From: Deltaproteobacteria bacterium YD0425bin51
GTDB taxonomy: Bacteria > Desulfobacterota > Desulfobacteria > Desulfobacterales > YD0425bin51
Length of the DNA: 39,128 bases
Assembly: GCA_002753225.1 (NCBI GenBank)
Contig: PDZS01000040.1
Coordinates: 1 to 39,128 of the forward strand
Reading direction: 5' to 3'
Shown: positions 10,201 to 18,530 of the stretch, piece by piece
How the letters are laid out: each line of letters opens with the position of its first letter
How positions within the stretch are numbered: position 1 is the stretch's first letter
Program-made: the position numbers and the translations under genes
The notes under the pieces: model-generated
Told to the model about the DNA's origin: nothing
Databases searched by the model: none
What the model saw: only the letters and a program-made list of their open reading frames with translations

Positions 10201-10941
10201 GTTGCTAAATCTGAAATAATCAAACAGCCTCATAATCTTAATAATTTAAAGATACTTGTAGCAGAAGATAATGATTTTAATCAGGAAGTTATCAAAGCAT
10301 TGCTAAAAAATCATCAAATCATCATAACAAACAATGGAAAAGAAGCTATAGAAATATTGGAAAAAAAGTCTTTTGATATAGTATTTATGGATATTGAAAT
10401 GCCTGAGATGGATGGGATTTCTGCAGCCAAAATGATACGCAGCTTAAATTCAAATGTAATAGATCATAATATCCCCATTATTGCCATGACCGATTATTCG
10501 ATGAAAGAAGATAGTGATTTATTTCTGCAAACTTCGATAAATGGATATATAACTAAACCAATTGATTTAAAAAAAATAACTAATGAGATGGAAAAAGTAT
10601 TAAGCACTAAATTATTGAATATCAATTCTTCATCGGATTCTAAAGAGCTTAAAGAAGCTAAGGAAAAGTTGCCAGAAATTATTTTTTTACTTGAAAATCA
10701 ATTATTGAGTGAATGTGAAACAGCTTTGAAGTATCAAAACATGTTTTTAATAGAAGCTTTTGGGAAAAAAATAAAAGAAATGGGCAAACTCTATAGCATA
10801 AGCAGACTCACTAATTATGGAAATGAATTGTTAACATATGCTGAATGCTTCAATATTCAAAAATTATTAGTTGCTTTAAAATCTTATAAAAAAATGGTTG
10901 ATTATTTAAAGTCATTCTTGCAATACCAGGATAAAGCATAA
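4264..10941 (+). CDS. giant STAND-type hybrid histidine kinase with truncated pseudokinase domain (2225 aa)
   Basis: Cytoplasmic multidomain sensor. Residues 1-140 are only the C-lobe of a Ser/Thr-kinase-like domain: the catalytic loop reads HGNLNSET in place of HRDLKPEN, there is no DFG, but 'TSPEQTGR..DYRTDLYSLG' is kept. An AAA_16-type ATPase follows, with Walker A GFSGIGKT (about 213-220) and Walker B 'LVLFLDDLQWVD' (about 338-349), then a helical TPR-like region (about 550-1180), GAF (about 1186-1350), PAS (about 1378-1490), HisKA with H1517, HATPase (about 1622-1735), receiver with D1803, a second HisKA with H1912 but no HATPase, a second receiver with D2043, and a helical tail. A TAA lies directly before ATG 4264 and no ribosome site is visible, so the missing N-lobe is not a start-choice error. 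Confidence 0.9.
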   Translation: MDSNNIIRIAIDISNQLVNTHDKDKFHGNLNSETIQVDNSTNTVFIKNETKYTLSQYTSPEQTGRINKLVDYRTDLYSLGVFLYKQFTGKFPFTFYDEIELIHSIIAKTPNPPHEFNSDIPPVISQIILKLLSKNSEDRYKSALGLKYDLERFLKESESQKSVNILFPIGEKDFSSRFEIPQKLYGRYAETEILLNALERISNQDAELFLVTGFSGIGKTSLVNEVSKKLFEKNGYFISGKYDQFKRNIPYFALIQAFNRLISHLLSEKKEKIAEWKHKLQTVLSINGQVIVDVIPELELIIGKQPQIEELAPTEAQNRFRYVFEHFIEAFAQKEHPLVLFLDDLQWVDMATLNLLDVIITHPENKHLLLIGAYRDNEVDDSHPLISTLKNIQHNQGKVNSIVLTPLHERDLSEIIKDTLQCTTENAASLAKLSLKKTEGNPFYFKHFFQSLYDKKIITYNIDTHSWTWDIREIELLNLTDNIAQFMAKKIKELSPDIKELLKASAVIGNQFNSTILLHLFPEIEIWPLISLAHKENFIVPLDNQNNQYKFAHDQIQKAAYSLCSEGEIKAIHLKIGRLIHHLYYATQQDEYIFDIAKHLNEARELITNADEKLHIVQLNLLAGIKAKNTLAYISSYEYLSTAKNMFEISDWETKDSLCFKLNKSLAEVAYLCGKFEESERLINEILLYATNEFHKSTALNLLIIQHTMSGKMTNAIDAGKRALHYLGIALDQCDMNEELRQINEYLKNNPPSVLYKSKEMTDEKKKLAVKIMANLGPPFFLVNMQLYNLSVIKMVSMSIEYGIVEESSGAFGAYALILSSMQECKQASEFAQLAINLSDKYKNLIQKCKITDYVAGHINHWTNKLISNLDFIEIGFQAGINSGEFQWAGYNLMFESVTLFYSGQNLNKIKKKLTDRIVFTEKTKNHLSTDVLKGTLIAINLLQHPDYYNWAKYSIQPNINLPLKNSITILNVDDELKHIENCDRNKSSMELAFYFIRKTQILYLLNEINDAKESVSAIEELLTFIPATFPIAIYCFYHSLIYLHNYTQISDEEKLNILSVAKSDQNKMKNWAENAPENFLHMFQLVGAEIARVEGKQDEAIDLYDKAIESAKKYGFMQNEALANELAAKFWLTRHKEKIAKIYMTDAYQCYKNWGAEAKLNQLKKNFAHLLPEIVAQSQTLHVDMATIIKTSQAISSEIKLAELLKKLMRYAIENAGAERGLLLLENNNNWYIQAEAMSRNIDIQVLQSEEIEKSNKLSQKIVNYVKHTKQPVLLNNANYEGNFTSDKYLIKNKIKSVLCSPILSQGKLISILYLENNLLNHAFSTERIEILQIIVSQAAISIENALLVNNLEDKVQKRTTELILAKEKAEESENQFRRMFENHNAVMLLINQENGDIILANKAAENYYGYSKEQFSALKIYQINQLSKEEIDANIKKAIDEKDNSFIFCHRLANGDIRDVEVHSSPITFKGKTILFSIIHDITDRKQAEEALAKAKEMAESANRSKSVFLANMSHEIRTPMNAIIGLCELLLEMKHTPEQDKYLNTISTAGNTLLTIINDILDLSKIEAGKIDIEYQNVVIAEILNQVKNILYPSAISKGIELICENIDEHFPIIKTDSVRLKQILLNLGNNALKFTYKGSVSINVSIEQETDTHLTLCFIVRDTGIGIQQDKIDELFQPFSQVSKVKVGGTGLGLAISKKFIELMGGTIHVESEEGKGTKFWFVMPFEKGSINQLTESAQEINEENNTPVNVKILVAEDNFFNQEVIKGLLKKYQVTVVNNGKEVLNILEHESFDIILMDIQMPEMDGIEASKLIRDRNSKVINHNIPIIAMTAYAMKEDRDLFLNSEMNGYVSKPINLERLNNELKRVLKINNEEKIAQDVIALKQNGKELFQAKETAESAYLANIRHEIRTPMNAILGMTNLLLDTNLTAKQKNYMEVINASGKKLLAIINNILDLYKIEGNKIELDYQYLDIVVAKSEIIKQPHNLNNLKILVAEDNDFNQEVIKALLKNHQIIITNNGKEAIEILEKKSFDIVFMDIEMPEMDGISAAKMIRSLNSNVIDHNIPIIAMTDYSMKEDSDLFLQTSINGYITKPIDLKKITNEMEKVLSTKLLNINSSSDSKELKEAKEKLPEIIFLLENQLLSECETALKYQNMFLIEAFGKKIKEMGKLYSISRLTNYGNELLTYAECFNIQKLLVALKSYKKMVDYLKSFLQYQDKA

Positions 10942-11011
10942 TAGACAGTATTATTTAACATCGGTAAACCATGCAATATCTGAAAAACATAGTAATATTA
11001 AGGAATAAACG

Positions 11012-12484
11012 ATGGATAATTCTAATTCTGAGGGAAAATGGTATCGAGATTATAGATGGATTATAGTTATTATTATGCTCTTTGCTTCGATCATTAATTA
11101 TCTTGATCGCGTGAATCTGAGTATTGCAAATACAACAATATCTAAAGATTTTGGTTTAGATCCTATTCATATGGGATTTTTGCTTTCAGCATTTATGTGG
11201 CCATATTCGATAGCAAATTTGCCGGCTGGATGGCTTATTGATAAAATTGGAATTAATCTTGTTTTTTTATGGTCAGCATTATTGTGGTCAATTATAACAA
11301 TTGCAGGAGGTTATGCACAAGGATTTCTGTCTATGTATATTTTAAGAGTTTTTCTTGGAATTGTCGAAGCACCTTTTTTTATATGTGCTGGTAAATTCAC
11401 ACAATTACATTTTGAAGAAAAACTTAGAGGAACTTCATCATCTATAATCAATATGGGTCCTAAAATTGCCAATGGTTTTGCACCGCCATTATTAACTTTC
11501 ATGATGCTATATTTCGGTTGGAGAAATATGTTTATTATTTTAGGCTTATCTGGCATTATAATTGTTGTTTTGTGGCTGAAATTTTATAAAGATGATGCTA
11601 TAGTAATAAATCAAACATCTACAAATGAATATCATCAAAAATCATATTTATTAGCTTTATTTAAGCTTCCAGTTGTATGGTGGTTTAATTTAGGTAACAT
11701 TGGCTCATCTTATATGTTTTGGCTATATTTTACATGGCTTCCAACTTATTTAGTGCAAAAACGCGAAATGTCTATTTCCCAAGCTGGTTGGGCATCAGCA
11801 ATTCCATTTATTGCAGGAGTTATAGCTGTTCCTGTTGGAGGATGGATTTCTGATTACTTTATTCGTAAAGGAATGGATGTTATTAAAGCTCGTATGATTC
11901 CAACTGTTGGCGGATGTTTCCTTGCTGCTGCCGCTGTTATTCCAGTTAATTATATTAATGATAATAGTATAGCTATTATGCTTATTTCTATAAGCCTTTT
12001 TGCTGGAGCATTGAGAGTAGGAGTATTATGGGCTTTAGTAGGTGATTTGTCTCCTCGTGAAGCAGTTGGAAGTCTTGGAGGAATTCAGAATTTTGCAAGT
12101 TTCATAGGAGGAGCATTAGCACCAATTTGTACAGGATATATTTTGCAGACGACTTCTTCATATAATTTAGTATTCATTTTAAGCGGTATATTATGTCTTA
12201 TAGGAGCTTTTTCCTATATGATGATTAACAAAAAAATAACACTTGATGATATTAATAAAGTCAGTATATCCGTAAATTCTGACTTTACAGTTAAGCGATT
12301 GCATAAAACAATAATCTCAGATGTTAAAAAGAAACTTGGTAGATCTCTAAAGAATTATGAAAAAGAATTTATAACGTCTCGAAGCGGCTTTATTGCATTA
12401 GAGATGATTCACAACACAATTAAAACAGCAGAAAAAGATGAGATTGAATCATATTTAAGCTCAGAATTGAATCATAAGAAATAA
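11012..12484 (+). CDS. MFS transporter, anion:cation symporter (ACS) family
   Basis: A 490-residue inner-membrane carrier with about 12 membrane segments. The first segment ends 'INYLDRVNLSIA', typical of ACS members such as ExuT, GudP and DgoT, which import hexuronates, glucarate, galactonate and other organic anions with protons or sodium. The loop 'PAGWLIDKIG' after helix 2 is the MFS signature. A cytoplasmic C-terminal extension of about 80 residues (from about 410), rich in Lys and predicted helical, is unusual for the family. The start has an AAGGAA site 7 bases upstream. A glycerate kinase is encoded nearby on the other strand, so a sugar-acid substrate is plausible but unproven. Confidence 0.85.
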   Translation: MDNSNSEGKWYRDYRWIIVIIMLFASIINYLDRVNLSIANTTISKDFGLDPIHMGFLLSAFMWPYSIANLPAGWLIDKIGINLVFLWSALLWSIITIAGGYAQGFLSMYILRVFLGIVEAPFFICAGKFTQLHFEEKLRGTSSSIINMGPKIANGFAPPLLTFMMLYFGWRNMFIILGLSGIIIVVLWLKFYKDDAIVINQTSTNEYHQKSYLLALFKLPVVWWFNLGNIGSSYMFWLYFTWLPTYLVQKREMSISQAGWASAIPFIAGVIAVPVGGWISDYFIRKGMDVIKARMIPTVGGCFLAAAAVIPVNYINDNSIAIMLISISLFAGALRVGVLWALVGDLSPREAVGSLGGIQNFASFIGGALAPICTGYILQTTSSYNLVFILSGILCLIGAFSYMMINKKITLDDINKVSISVNSDFTVKRLHKTIISDVKKKLGRSLKNYEKEFITSRSGFIALEMIHNTIKTAEKDEIESYLSSELNHKK

Positions 12485-12533
12485 GTTAATAGTTTAATAT
12501 ACTTAAACTTTGACGTTAATCAAGGAGGGAAAC

Positions 12534-12803
12534 ATGTCAGATTTAAAGACTCAATTTGATGAAGCAGTTGAATTAGTAAGAACAGCTAAAGGCAATTTTA
12601 AACCGTCACAAAATTTTCAATTAGAGATGTATGCACTTTTTAAACAAGCAACTGAAGGCGATGTTCATGGGAAAAAGCCTGGATTTACAGATTTTGTTGG
12701 AAAAGCAAAATATGGAGCATGGGAAAAGCTTAAAGGAAAATCACAAGAAGAAGCTATGAAAATATATATTGAAAAAGTAAATGAAATAAAAGCGAAGTAT
12801 TAA
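12534..12803 (+). CDS. acyl-CoA-binding protein (ACBP)
   Basis: An 89-residue four-helix protein that binds and buffers long-chain acyl-CoA esters. ATG 12534 is chosen because AAGGAGG lies at 12522-12528; an in-frame TTG at 12510 has no such site. Recognisable ACBP features are 'FDEAVELVRTAKGN', 'LEMYALFKQATEGDV' (the YxLxKQAxxGD signature), 'KPGFTDFVGKAKYGAWEKLKGKSQEEAM' and 'YIEKV'. ACBP is nearly universal in eukaryotes but patchy in bacteria. Its neighbours are an MFS carrier and a thioesterase. Confidence 0.93.
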   Translation: MSDLKTQFDEAVELVRTAKGNFKPSQNFQLEMYALFKQATEGDVHGKKPGFTDFVGKAKYGAWEKLKGKSQEEAMKIYIEKVNEIKAKY

Positions 12804-12932
12804 AGTTAGGATTTGAATTTGATACATTAGGAATTAATTCAGCTAGTAAAATAATGGATAGAGCAGTCGAATTAGTATAATTACTTAAAAAAATATAATC
12901 ACTTACATAATTTAAATCAGTGGAGGAAAATC

Positions 12933-13367
12933 TTGGACAATATTACTTCAAAATATCCTGTTTTAATAACTTTACCAGTAGCTTGGGGTGAAATGGATGC
13001 ATTTCAACATGTAAATAATATTGTATATTTTAGATATTTTGAAAGCGCAAGAATAGTTTATTTTGAGAAAATAGATGTTTTAGAACAGATGGCAAATACA
13101 GGAATTGGGCCAATACTTGCTTCAACTCAATGTAAATTTAAAATTCCTTTAACTTATCCAGATACAATTTCAATAGGGGCAAAGGTTTCAAAGATTGAAG
13201 AATATAGTTTTATCATGGAATATGCAGTTATAAGCCATAAACATAATAAAATAGCTGCTGAAGGAGAGGCAGTAATTGTTGCTTATGATTATAAAGAGAA
13301 GAAAAAGACTACTGTACCAAATGTGTTAAAAGAAAAAATACTATCATTAGAAAAATCACATTTATAA
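12933..13367 (+). CDS. acyl-CoA thioesterase, 4HBT/hotdog family
   Basis: A 144-residue single-hotdog protein. 'GEMDAFQHVNNIVYFRYFE' at residues about 19-37 is the YbgC/4-hydroxybenzoyl-CoA-thioesterase signature, and the Asp of 'MDAFQHVNN' is the catalytic residue in this family. It hydrolyses an acyl- or aroyl-CoA; the chain length is not readable. The start is TTG at 12933, supported by GGAGG at 12922-12926 six bases upstream. It lies in line with the ACBP gene (129 bases apart) and together they suggest acyl-CoA handling. Confidence 0.88.
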   Translation: MDNITSKYPVLITLPVAWGEMDAFQHVNNIVYFRYFESARIVYFEKIDVLEQMANTGIGPILASTQCKFKIPLTYPDTISIGAKVSKIEEYSFIMEYAVISHKHNKIAAEGEAVIVAYDYKEKKKTTVPNVLKEKILSLEKSHL

Positions 13368-13478
13368 AAAAATACCATGTAATTTATACGCAAAAAAACT
13401 ATTGAAGGTTTAAAATTTACCACATACCAAAATAATCTCATTTCTGATGAGTGGCGCGCCTAAGCTATTTCTGCTTCA

Positions 13479-16400
13479 CTACTTTGTATCTCCTATATTT
13501 TTTGCAAAGTTTCTTAATATAGGAATTAAACTATCTACTTCTTTTTTTAAATCTTCATATATTTCATTGGCACATAAAAAATCCTTTTCTTTTCCCATTT
13601 GCTGGAGTTTAAAGGCTAATAGTTGTCCTATCTCTGAAAAATAGCCAACCGAACCCTTAAAATAATGAGATGTTTTTTTAAGCATTTCAGCATCTTTATT
13701 ATCAATTGCGTTTTTAATTTTGTCTATACTTTCTGGATAAATCTTATTTATAAAAATCTGTATCAACTTCAATGCAGCTGATTTGTCATTATCTAAAGAT
13801 TGCATAAAAATATCATGATTAAACTGAGTGGCTGTAGGCAAATGGTCTGTTTTTTTTCCATTATTTAATTTTAATACTCTCTTTATCTCGTTATTTAATA
13901 TTTCAAGATTAATGGGTTTGCTAACATAGCCATTCATCCCATTACTTAAACATAAATCATGATCTTCTTTCATAGCATAAGCAGTCATAGCAATAATAGG
14001 AATATCATGATTCATTACCATTGAGTTTCTATCTCTTATGAGTTTAGTTGCATCTATTCCATCCATCTCAGGCATTTGAATATCCATAAGTATTAAGTCA
14101 AAAGTGGTTTTTTCAAATATCTTAACAGCTTCTTTTCCGTTATCAACTATAGTTAATTGATGATGTTTTAGTAATCCCTTGATGACCTCTTGATTGAAAA
14201 TATTGTCTTCTGCTACAAGAATCTTTAGATTGACTGGAGTATGGTTTTCCTCATTAATAATTTTAGTAGATTCTGTTAATTGAGTTGTTGAACCTTTCTC
14301 AAAAGGTATAATAAACCAAAACTTAGACCCTTTATTCTCATCACTTTCTACATGAATAGTTCCTCCCATCAATTCAATGAGTTTTTTAGAGATAGCAAGC
14401 CCTAATCCAGTCCCTCCAATTTTAATCTTAGAAACTTGTGAGAAAGGCTTAAATAGCTCATAGATCTTGTCTTGTTGGATGCCTATACCTGTATCCATAA
14501 CGGTAAAACATAAAGTAACATGCGTGTCGGTTTCTTTCTCGATAGAAATGTTAATAGAAACAGATCCTTGATGGGTGAATTTTAAGGCATTATTTCCAAG
14601 ATTTAATATAATTTGCTTAAGTCTAATATCATCTGTTTTGATAACTGGAAAATTTTTATCTTTATATTCGCAAAAAAAAGAGATTCCCTTAGAAAGAGCT
14701 AATGGATATAAAATATTTTGTACATTTTTTAGTATATTATTTATTTCTGTATTTTGATATACTAAATCAACCTTACCTGCTTCAATCTTTGACAAATCTA
14801 AAATATCATTTATTATTGACAGGAGATTATTTCCTGCTGCGTTAATTATATTTAAATATTTTTTATTTTCTTCATTAATATTCATGTCAAGAAGTATCTT
14901 AGTTGATCCTATGATTGCATTCATAGGTGTACGGATTTCATGACTCATGTTAGCTAAAAATACTGATTTGGACTGATTAGCAATTTCAGCAGCTTCTTTT
15001 GCTTTAATAAGTTCTTTTTCTGTCTGTTTACGATCTGTAATATCCTTTATAGAACCAGCCATGCGATATGGCTTACCCGATGCATCCCAAATAGCCTGTC
15101 CACTTGCATAAAACCAACGATATTCTCCTTTCTTTGTAAACAATCGATATTCTGTTGTATAAGGAATATGTTCATTTATATGTTTAGACACTTCATTTAT
15201 TACTCTATCATGGTCTTCGGGATGTAAAAGAGATTCAAATGTTGAAAATTCATGCTTTATTTCATCAGATTTGTAGCCTATCAATTCACACATGCGAGGT
15301 GAAAAATAGTTGGTATTGGTTAAAATATCCCAATCCCAAATCCCTTCATCAGCTCCATTGACAGCAAGGTAAAAACGTTCATTGCTTTTTAATAAAGCCT
15401 CCTCAGCTATTTTACGTTCTATTATTTCCTTTTGAAGATCTTGGGTTTTCCGTTTGATCTGTATGCGCAATATAATGAATAAGGATATTATAAAGATACT
15501 GATGACTATAAAAATAAGGGCAAAGATGGTTACATATTTAAAAATCACGCTAAAAGAAATGCCAAGAGGCTCAACTTTTCCGAACCATTTATTATAAATT
15601 TCTCTATATTGGCCGGTAGTTTTAATGATATTCAAGCCCTGACTCAATTTCTCCAAAAGTTCTTGATTACCTTTATGAACCGCAAAACAGAAAGGACGGT
15701 TATAGGCATCAACTATTAATGGGGAAATCTTAAGGTTGTTAAATTTATATTTTTGAATATAAAATAATCCTACAAGCTTTGGCATTAGAGCAACGTCACC
15801 TTTACCTGAAGATAGCATACTTAATTCATCTTTCAGATCATCTGCAAGGATCAACTTATCATTGCTCACTACACCTGTTTTTTGAATATAATTATGAGCT
15901 TGATCATTTCTTAGCACAATAATCGCTTTATCACGGAGATCATTAATTGACCGAATTGATTTATAATCCTTTCTGGTGAAGAATGCATCGTAGCCTATAG
16001 TGTGAGGTCCAGAGAAATCAAAAAACTGCTCTCTTTCCTTAGAATATGCCATCATTGGCAAAAAATCGATATCTCTGGTATTTAAACTGTTTAGCCCATG
16101 TTCCCATGTATCAATCCTGATTTTCAAATCCATATTCATAACCTCAGCAACTCCCTTTGCTAAATCAACACTAAAACCATCGGGAATACCTTTTTCATTT
16201 ATGAAAGTATATGGATAATAATTATTAACGATGATGGTGGTCAATGAGTTTGATTTTAAAAGTTTGTCATAGTCAAGCCACTTTTCGTAAATTCGGTCAT
16301 ATTGACCATTAGACTTAATTATTGCCAATCCCTGATTTAGTTTCTCCCGTAGTTCATTAGCTCCTTTTTTTATACCGAATGCAAAAACGCGTTTATAATC

Positions 16401-17117
16401 CATAATTGGTGGTCCTGAGGTTATTCCTTGAATTTTATGTTTCTGCATAGAGAGGAGTCCAATTAATTTCGAACAAAGGAGAGCATCATGCTTACCGGAA
16501 GCAAGCATCGACAATCCTTCTGGTATTGTCGAAACTGTGATTAGCTTTCCTATAAAATTCCGTTCAAGAAGAAAGTGATGTGCAGCATCGGATTCCATAA
16601 CGATAATTGCTTTCCCTTGTGCTTCTTTAATATTTAATATTTTGGAGTTATCATCTCGAATAAAAAATGCATCAAAAGTCTCAGTATGAGGAAGGCTAAA
16701 ATCAACTAAAAGTTTACGTTCCGAAGATATTGCAACAATTGGTAATACATCAAATTTACCAGTAACCAAACCATTCCACATAATATTCCAATGACCAGTA
16801 GTAATAACAGTTTGTAATCCCATACTTTCTGCTACTGCCTTTATAAGATCAATAGAAAAGCCACTAGGTTGACTATTTGAATCAACATTAGCAAATGGAG
16901 GAAATTCAATTTCGCTCCCCACTTTGATAATAGATACATCGTTTGCATCAGAACAGGTAGGATTTGTCATATATAAAGCAGATAAAATGATGACAATCAG
17001 TAACACTTTCAATGTGAGCCAGTAATTAATAGATTTTTTATAACCAACTGTAATAATCTTTAAAATTTTGTTATAATAGCTCAATCTATCAATATGAAAA
17101 TAGGTAACCTTGATCAT
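13479..17117 (-). CDS. membrane hybrid histidine kinase with two periplasmic solute-binding domains and HPt (1212 aa)
   Basis: BvgS-like sensor. A signal/membrane segment (about 33-52) is followed by two tandem SBP_bac_3 (Venus-flytrap) domains in the periplasm (about 62-290 and 297-520), each with 'DFxxPHT.GYDAFF/TFDAFF' and 'KFDVLP'/'DIDFLP' motifs. Then come a second membrane helix (about 525-560), PAS (about 580-700), HisKA with H726 in SHEIRTP, HATPase (DTGIGI, GGTGLGLAIS), receiver with D1012, and a C-terminal HPt with H1151 in SHYFKGS. It can run a full His-Asp-His relay, but no DNA-binding partner is encoded nearby. It is the last gene of the aminotransferase operon, 27 bases after glycerate kinase, so its ligand may be the operon's substrate (inference). 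Confidence 0.93.
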   Translation of the reverse strand: MIKVTYFHIDRLSYYNKILKIITVGYKKSINYWLTLKVLLIVIILSALYMTNPTCSDANDVSIIKVGSEIEFPPFANVDSNSQPSGFSIDLIKAVAESMGLQTVITTGHWNIMWNGLVTGKFDVLPIVAISSERKLLVDFSLPHTETFDAFFIRDDNSKILNIKEAQGKAIIVMESDAAHHFLLERNFIGKLITVSTIPEGLSMLASGKHDALLCSKLIGLLSMQKHKIQGITSGPPIMDYKRVFAFGIKKGANELREKLNQGLAIIKSNGQYDRIYEKWLDYDKLLKSNSLTTIIVNNYYPYTFINEKGIPDGFSVDLAKGVAEVMNMDLKIRIDTWEHGLNSLNTRDIDFLPMMAYSKEREQFFDFSGPHTIGYDAFFTRKDYKSIRSINDLRDKAIIVLRNDQAHNYIQKTGVVSNDKLILADDLKDELSMLSSGKGDVALMPKLVGLFYIQKYKFNNLKISPLIVDAYNRPFCFAVHKGNQELLEKLSQGLNIIKTTGQYREIYNKWFGKVEPLGISFSVIFKYVTIFALIFIVISIFIISLFIILRIQIKRKTQDLQKEIIERKIAEEALLKSNERFYLAVNGADEGIWDWDILTNTNYFSPRMCELIGYKSDEIKHEFSTFESLLHPEDHDRVINEVSKHINEHIPYTTEYRLFTKKGEYRWFYASGQAIWDASGKPYRMAGSIKDITDRKQTEKELIKAKEAAEIANQSKSVFLANMSHEIRTPMNAIIGSTKILLDMNINEENKKYLNIINAAGNNLLSIINDILDLSKIEAGKVDLVYQNTEINNILKNVQNILYPLALSKGISFFCEYKDKNFPVIKTDDIRLKQIILNLGNNALKFTHQGSVSINISIEKETDTHVTLCFTVMDTGIGIQQDKIYELFKPFSQVSKIKIGGTGLGLAISKKLIELMGGTIHVESDENKGSKFWFIIPFEKGSTTQLTESTKIINEENHTPVNLKILVAEDNIFNQEVIKGLLKHHQLTIVDNGKEAVKIFEKTTFDLILMDIQMPEMDGIDATKLIRDRNSMVMNHDIPIIAMTAYAMKEDHDLCLSNGMNGYVSKPINLEILNNEIKRVLKLNNGKKTDHLPTATQFNHDIFMQSLDNDKSAALKLIQIFINKIYPESIDKIKNAIDNKDAEMLKKTSHYFKGSVGYFSEIGQLLAFKLQQMGKEKDFLCANEIYEDLKKEVDSLIPILRNFAKNIGDTK

Positions 17118-17144
17118 TTTATATAATTCCCGATGTCGAAGTCA

Positions 17145-18518
17145 TCAACCTTCTTGTTTGCTAACCAGTGATTCGACAAGAACGATCCTTAAATCCATGA
17201 CATTTGTATTTGTAGGACCTGTCTTAATCAAATCTCCAAGTTTCTCAAAGAAATGATAAGAATCATTATCATCTAAGAAATGTTGCGGTTTTATTCCCAT
17301 TCTTTGAGCCTTTTTAATGGTTTGATTATCGGCAACAGCTCCAGCAGCATCTGTAGGTCCATCTGTTCCATCTGTTCCACAGCTTAATACAACGATATTT
17401 TTCTGTTCAATTATTTTTAAAGCAGCTGCAAGAACAAATTCTTGATTTCTCCCTCCCAACCCTTTACCTTTTATTTTTATAGTAGTTTCACCACCTGAAA
17501 TAATACAGGCAGGAGTAGTTACTGGATGACCTGTTTTTAATATTTCTCGGGCAATGGCTGCATGAAAATGAGCTGTTTCGACTGTATCACCTTCAATCAT
17601 TGATGATAATATCAGCGTGTTATATCCCAGTCTATTAGCCTTGTCTTTGGCAGCTAAAATAGCTTCTATATTGCTTCCTATTATCTTATTATAAGTATTT
17701 TCAAAGAGTTTATCGTCAGCTTTTGGTGTTTCCTGTATTTCTCCATGTACTCCTTTTTTTATATGCTGAAAAATGCTTGCAGGTAATTTATCTGAAATTT
17801 GATATTTATCTATAATGTAAAGACAATCTGAGAAAGTACTTATATCAGGAACAGTTGGACCTGATGATATTACATCCAGATTATCTCCAACCACATCTGA
17901 CAATATCAATGAAACCAAAGTTGCTGGATAAACATGCTGTACAAGCCTGCCCCCTTTGATTAATGAAACATGTTTTCTTATTGTGTTTATTTCATGAATG
18001 TCTGCACCGCAGGAAAGAAGCACTTTAATTGTATCCTGCTTGTCTTTGAGGGTCAGACCATTTGCAGGAAGCGGAAGCAAAGCTGAACCTCCTCCAGAAA
18101 TAAGGCATATTACAAGGTCATCTGGTTTTAAATATTTTATCAGCGCAAGCATTGCTTCAGCACCTTTAAGTCCGTTTGAATCAGGAACAGGATGTCCTGC
18201 TTCAATCAGCCTTATTATTTTAAGATCCTCAAGATGTTCATATTTGACGTTTATAATTCCTTTGGAAATCCTGTTGCCTAAAATCTCTTCTATTCCTTTT
18301 GCCATGCTAGCAGAAGCTTTTCCTGCGCCTATGACATAAATATTTTTAAACCGACAAAGATCATAGATGCGTTCACCTATAATCAGGTTGTTATTTTTGT
18401 TTTCTATGCGGCAGTATTTTTTTACAGCAGATTGGGGATCAACTCCCAAAAACCCAGCATAAAAAATTTGAGATGCATCCTCCCGAAGTTGAAAAAGGGT
18501 CTTATGTAGAGGTTCCAT
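17145..18518 (-). CDS. glycerate 2-kinase, class II (GckA/MOFRL family)
   Basis: A 457-residue cytoplasmic kinase that phosphorylates D-glycerate at O2. The N-terminal GckA domain has 'VIGAGKASASMAKG', 'EAGHPVPDSNG' and the glycine-rich 'CLISGGGSALLPLP' near residue 140. The C-terminal MOFRL domain has 'ISGGETTIKIKGKGLGGRNQEF' and 'SCGTDGTDGPTDAAGA'. The length is normal for the family. It feeds glycerate into glycolysis as 2-phosphoglycerate and suggests the operon's substrate yields glycerate or hydroxypyruvate. The gap to the upstream Ntn-hydrolase gene is 12 bases. Confidence 0.95.
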   Translation of the reverse strand: MEPLHKTLFQLREDASQIFYAGFLGVDPQSAVKKYCRIENKNNNLIIGERIYDLCRFKNIYVIGAGKASASMAKGIEEILGNRISKGIINVKYEHLEDLKIIRLIEAGHPVPDSNGLKGAEAMLALIKYLKPDDLVICLISGGGSALLPLPANGLTLKDKQDTIKVLLSCGADIHEINTIRKHVSLIKGGRLVQHVYPATLVSLILSDVVGDNLDVISSGPTVPDISTFSDCLYIIDKYQISDKLPASIFQHIKKGVHGEIQETPKADDKLFENTYNKIIGSNIEAILAAKDKANRLGYNTLILSSMIEGDTVETAHFHAAIAREILKTGHPVTTPACIISGGETTIKIKGKGLGGRNQEFVLAAALKIIEQKNIVVLSCGTDGTDGPTDAAGAVADNQTIKKAQRMGIKPQHFLDDNDSYHFFEKLGDLIKTGPTNTNVMDLRIVLVESLVSKQEG

Positions 18519-18530
18519 ATTTATTCCATT

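Noticed and set aside
12804..12872. Short frame after the ACBP gene reading GFEFDTLGINSASKIMDRAVELV
   Set aside because: It looks protein-like and its end resembles the start of ACBP (DEAVELV), but it has no start or ribosome site and is too short to name. Chance or a relic cannot be told apart.
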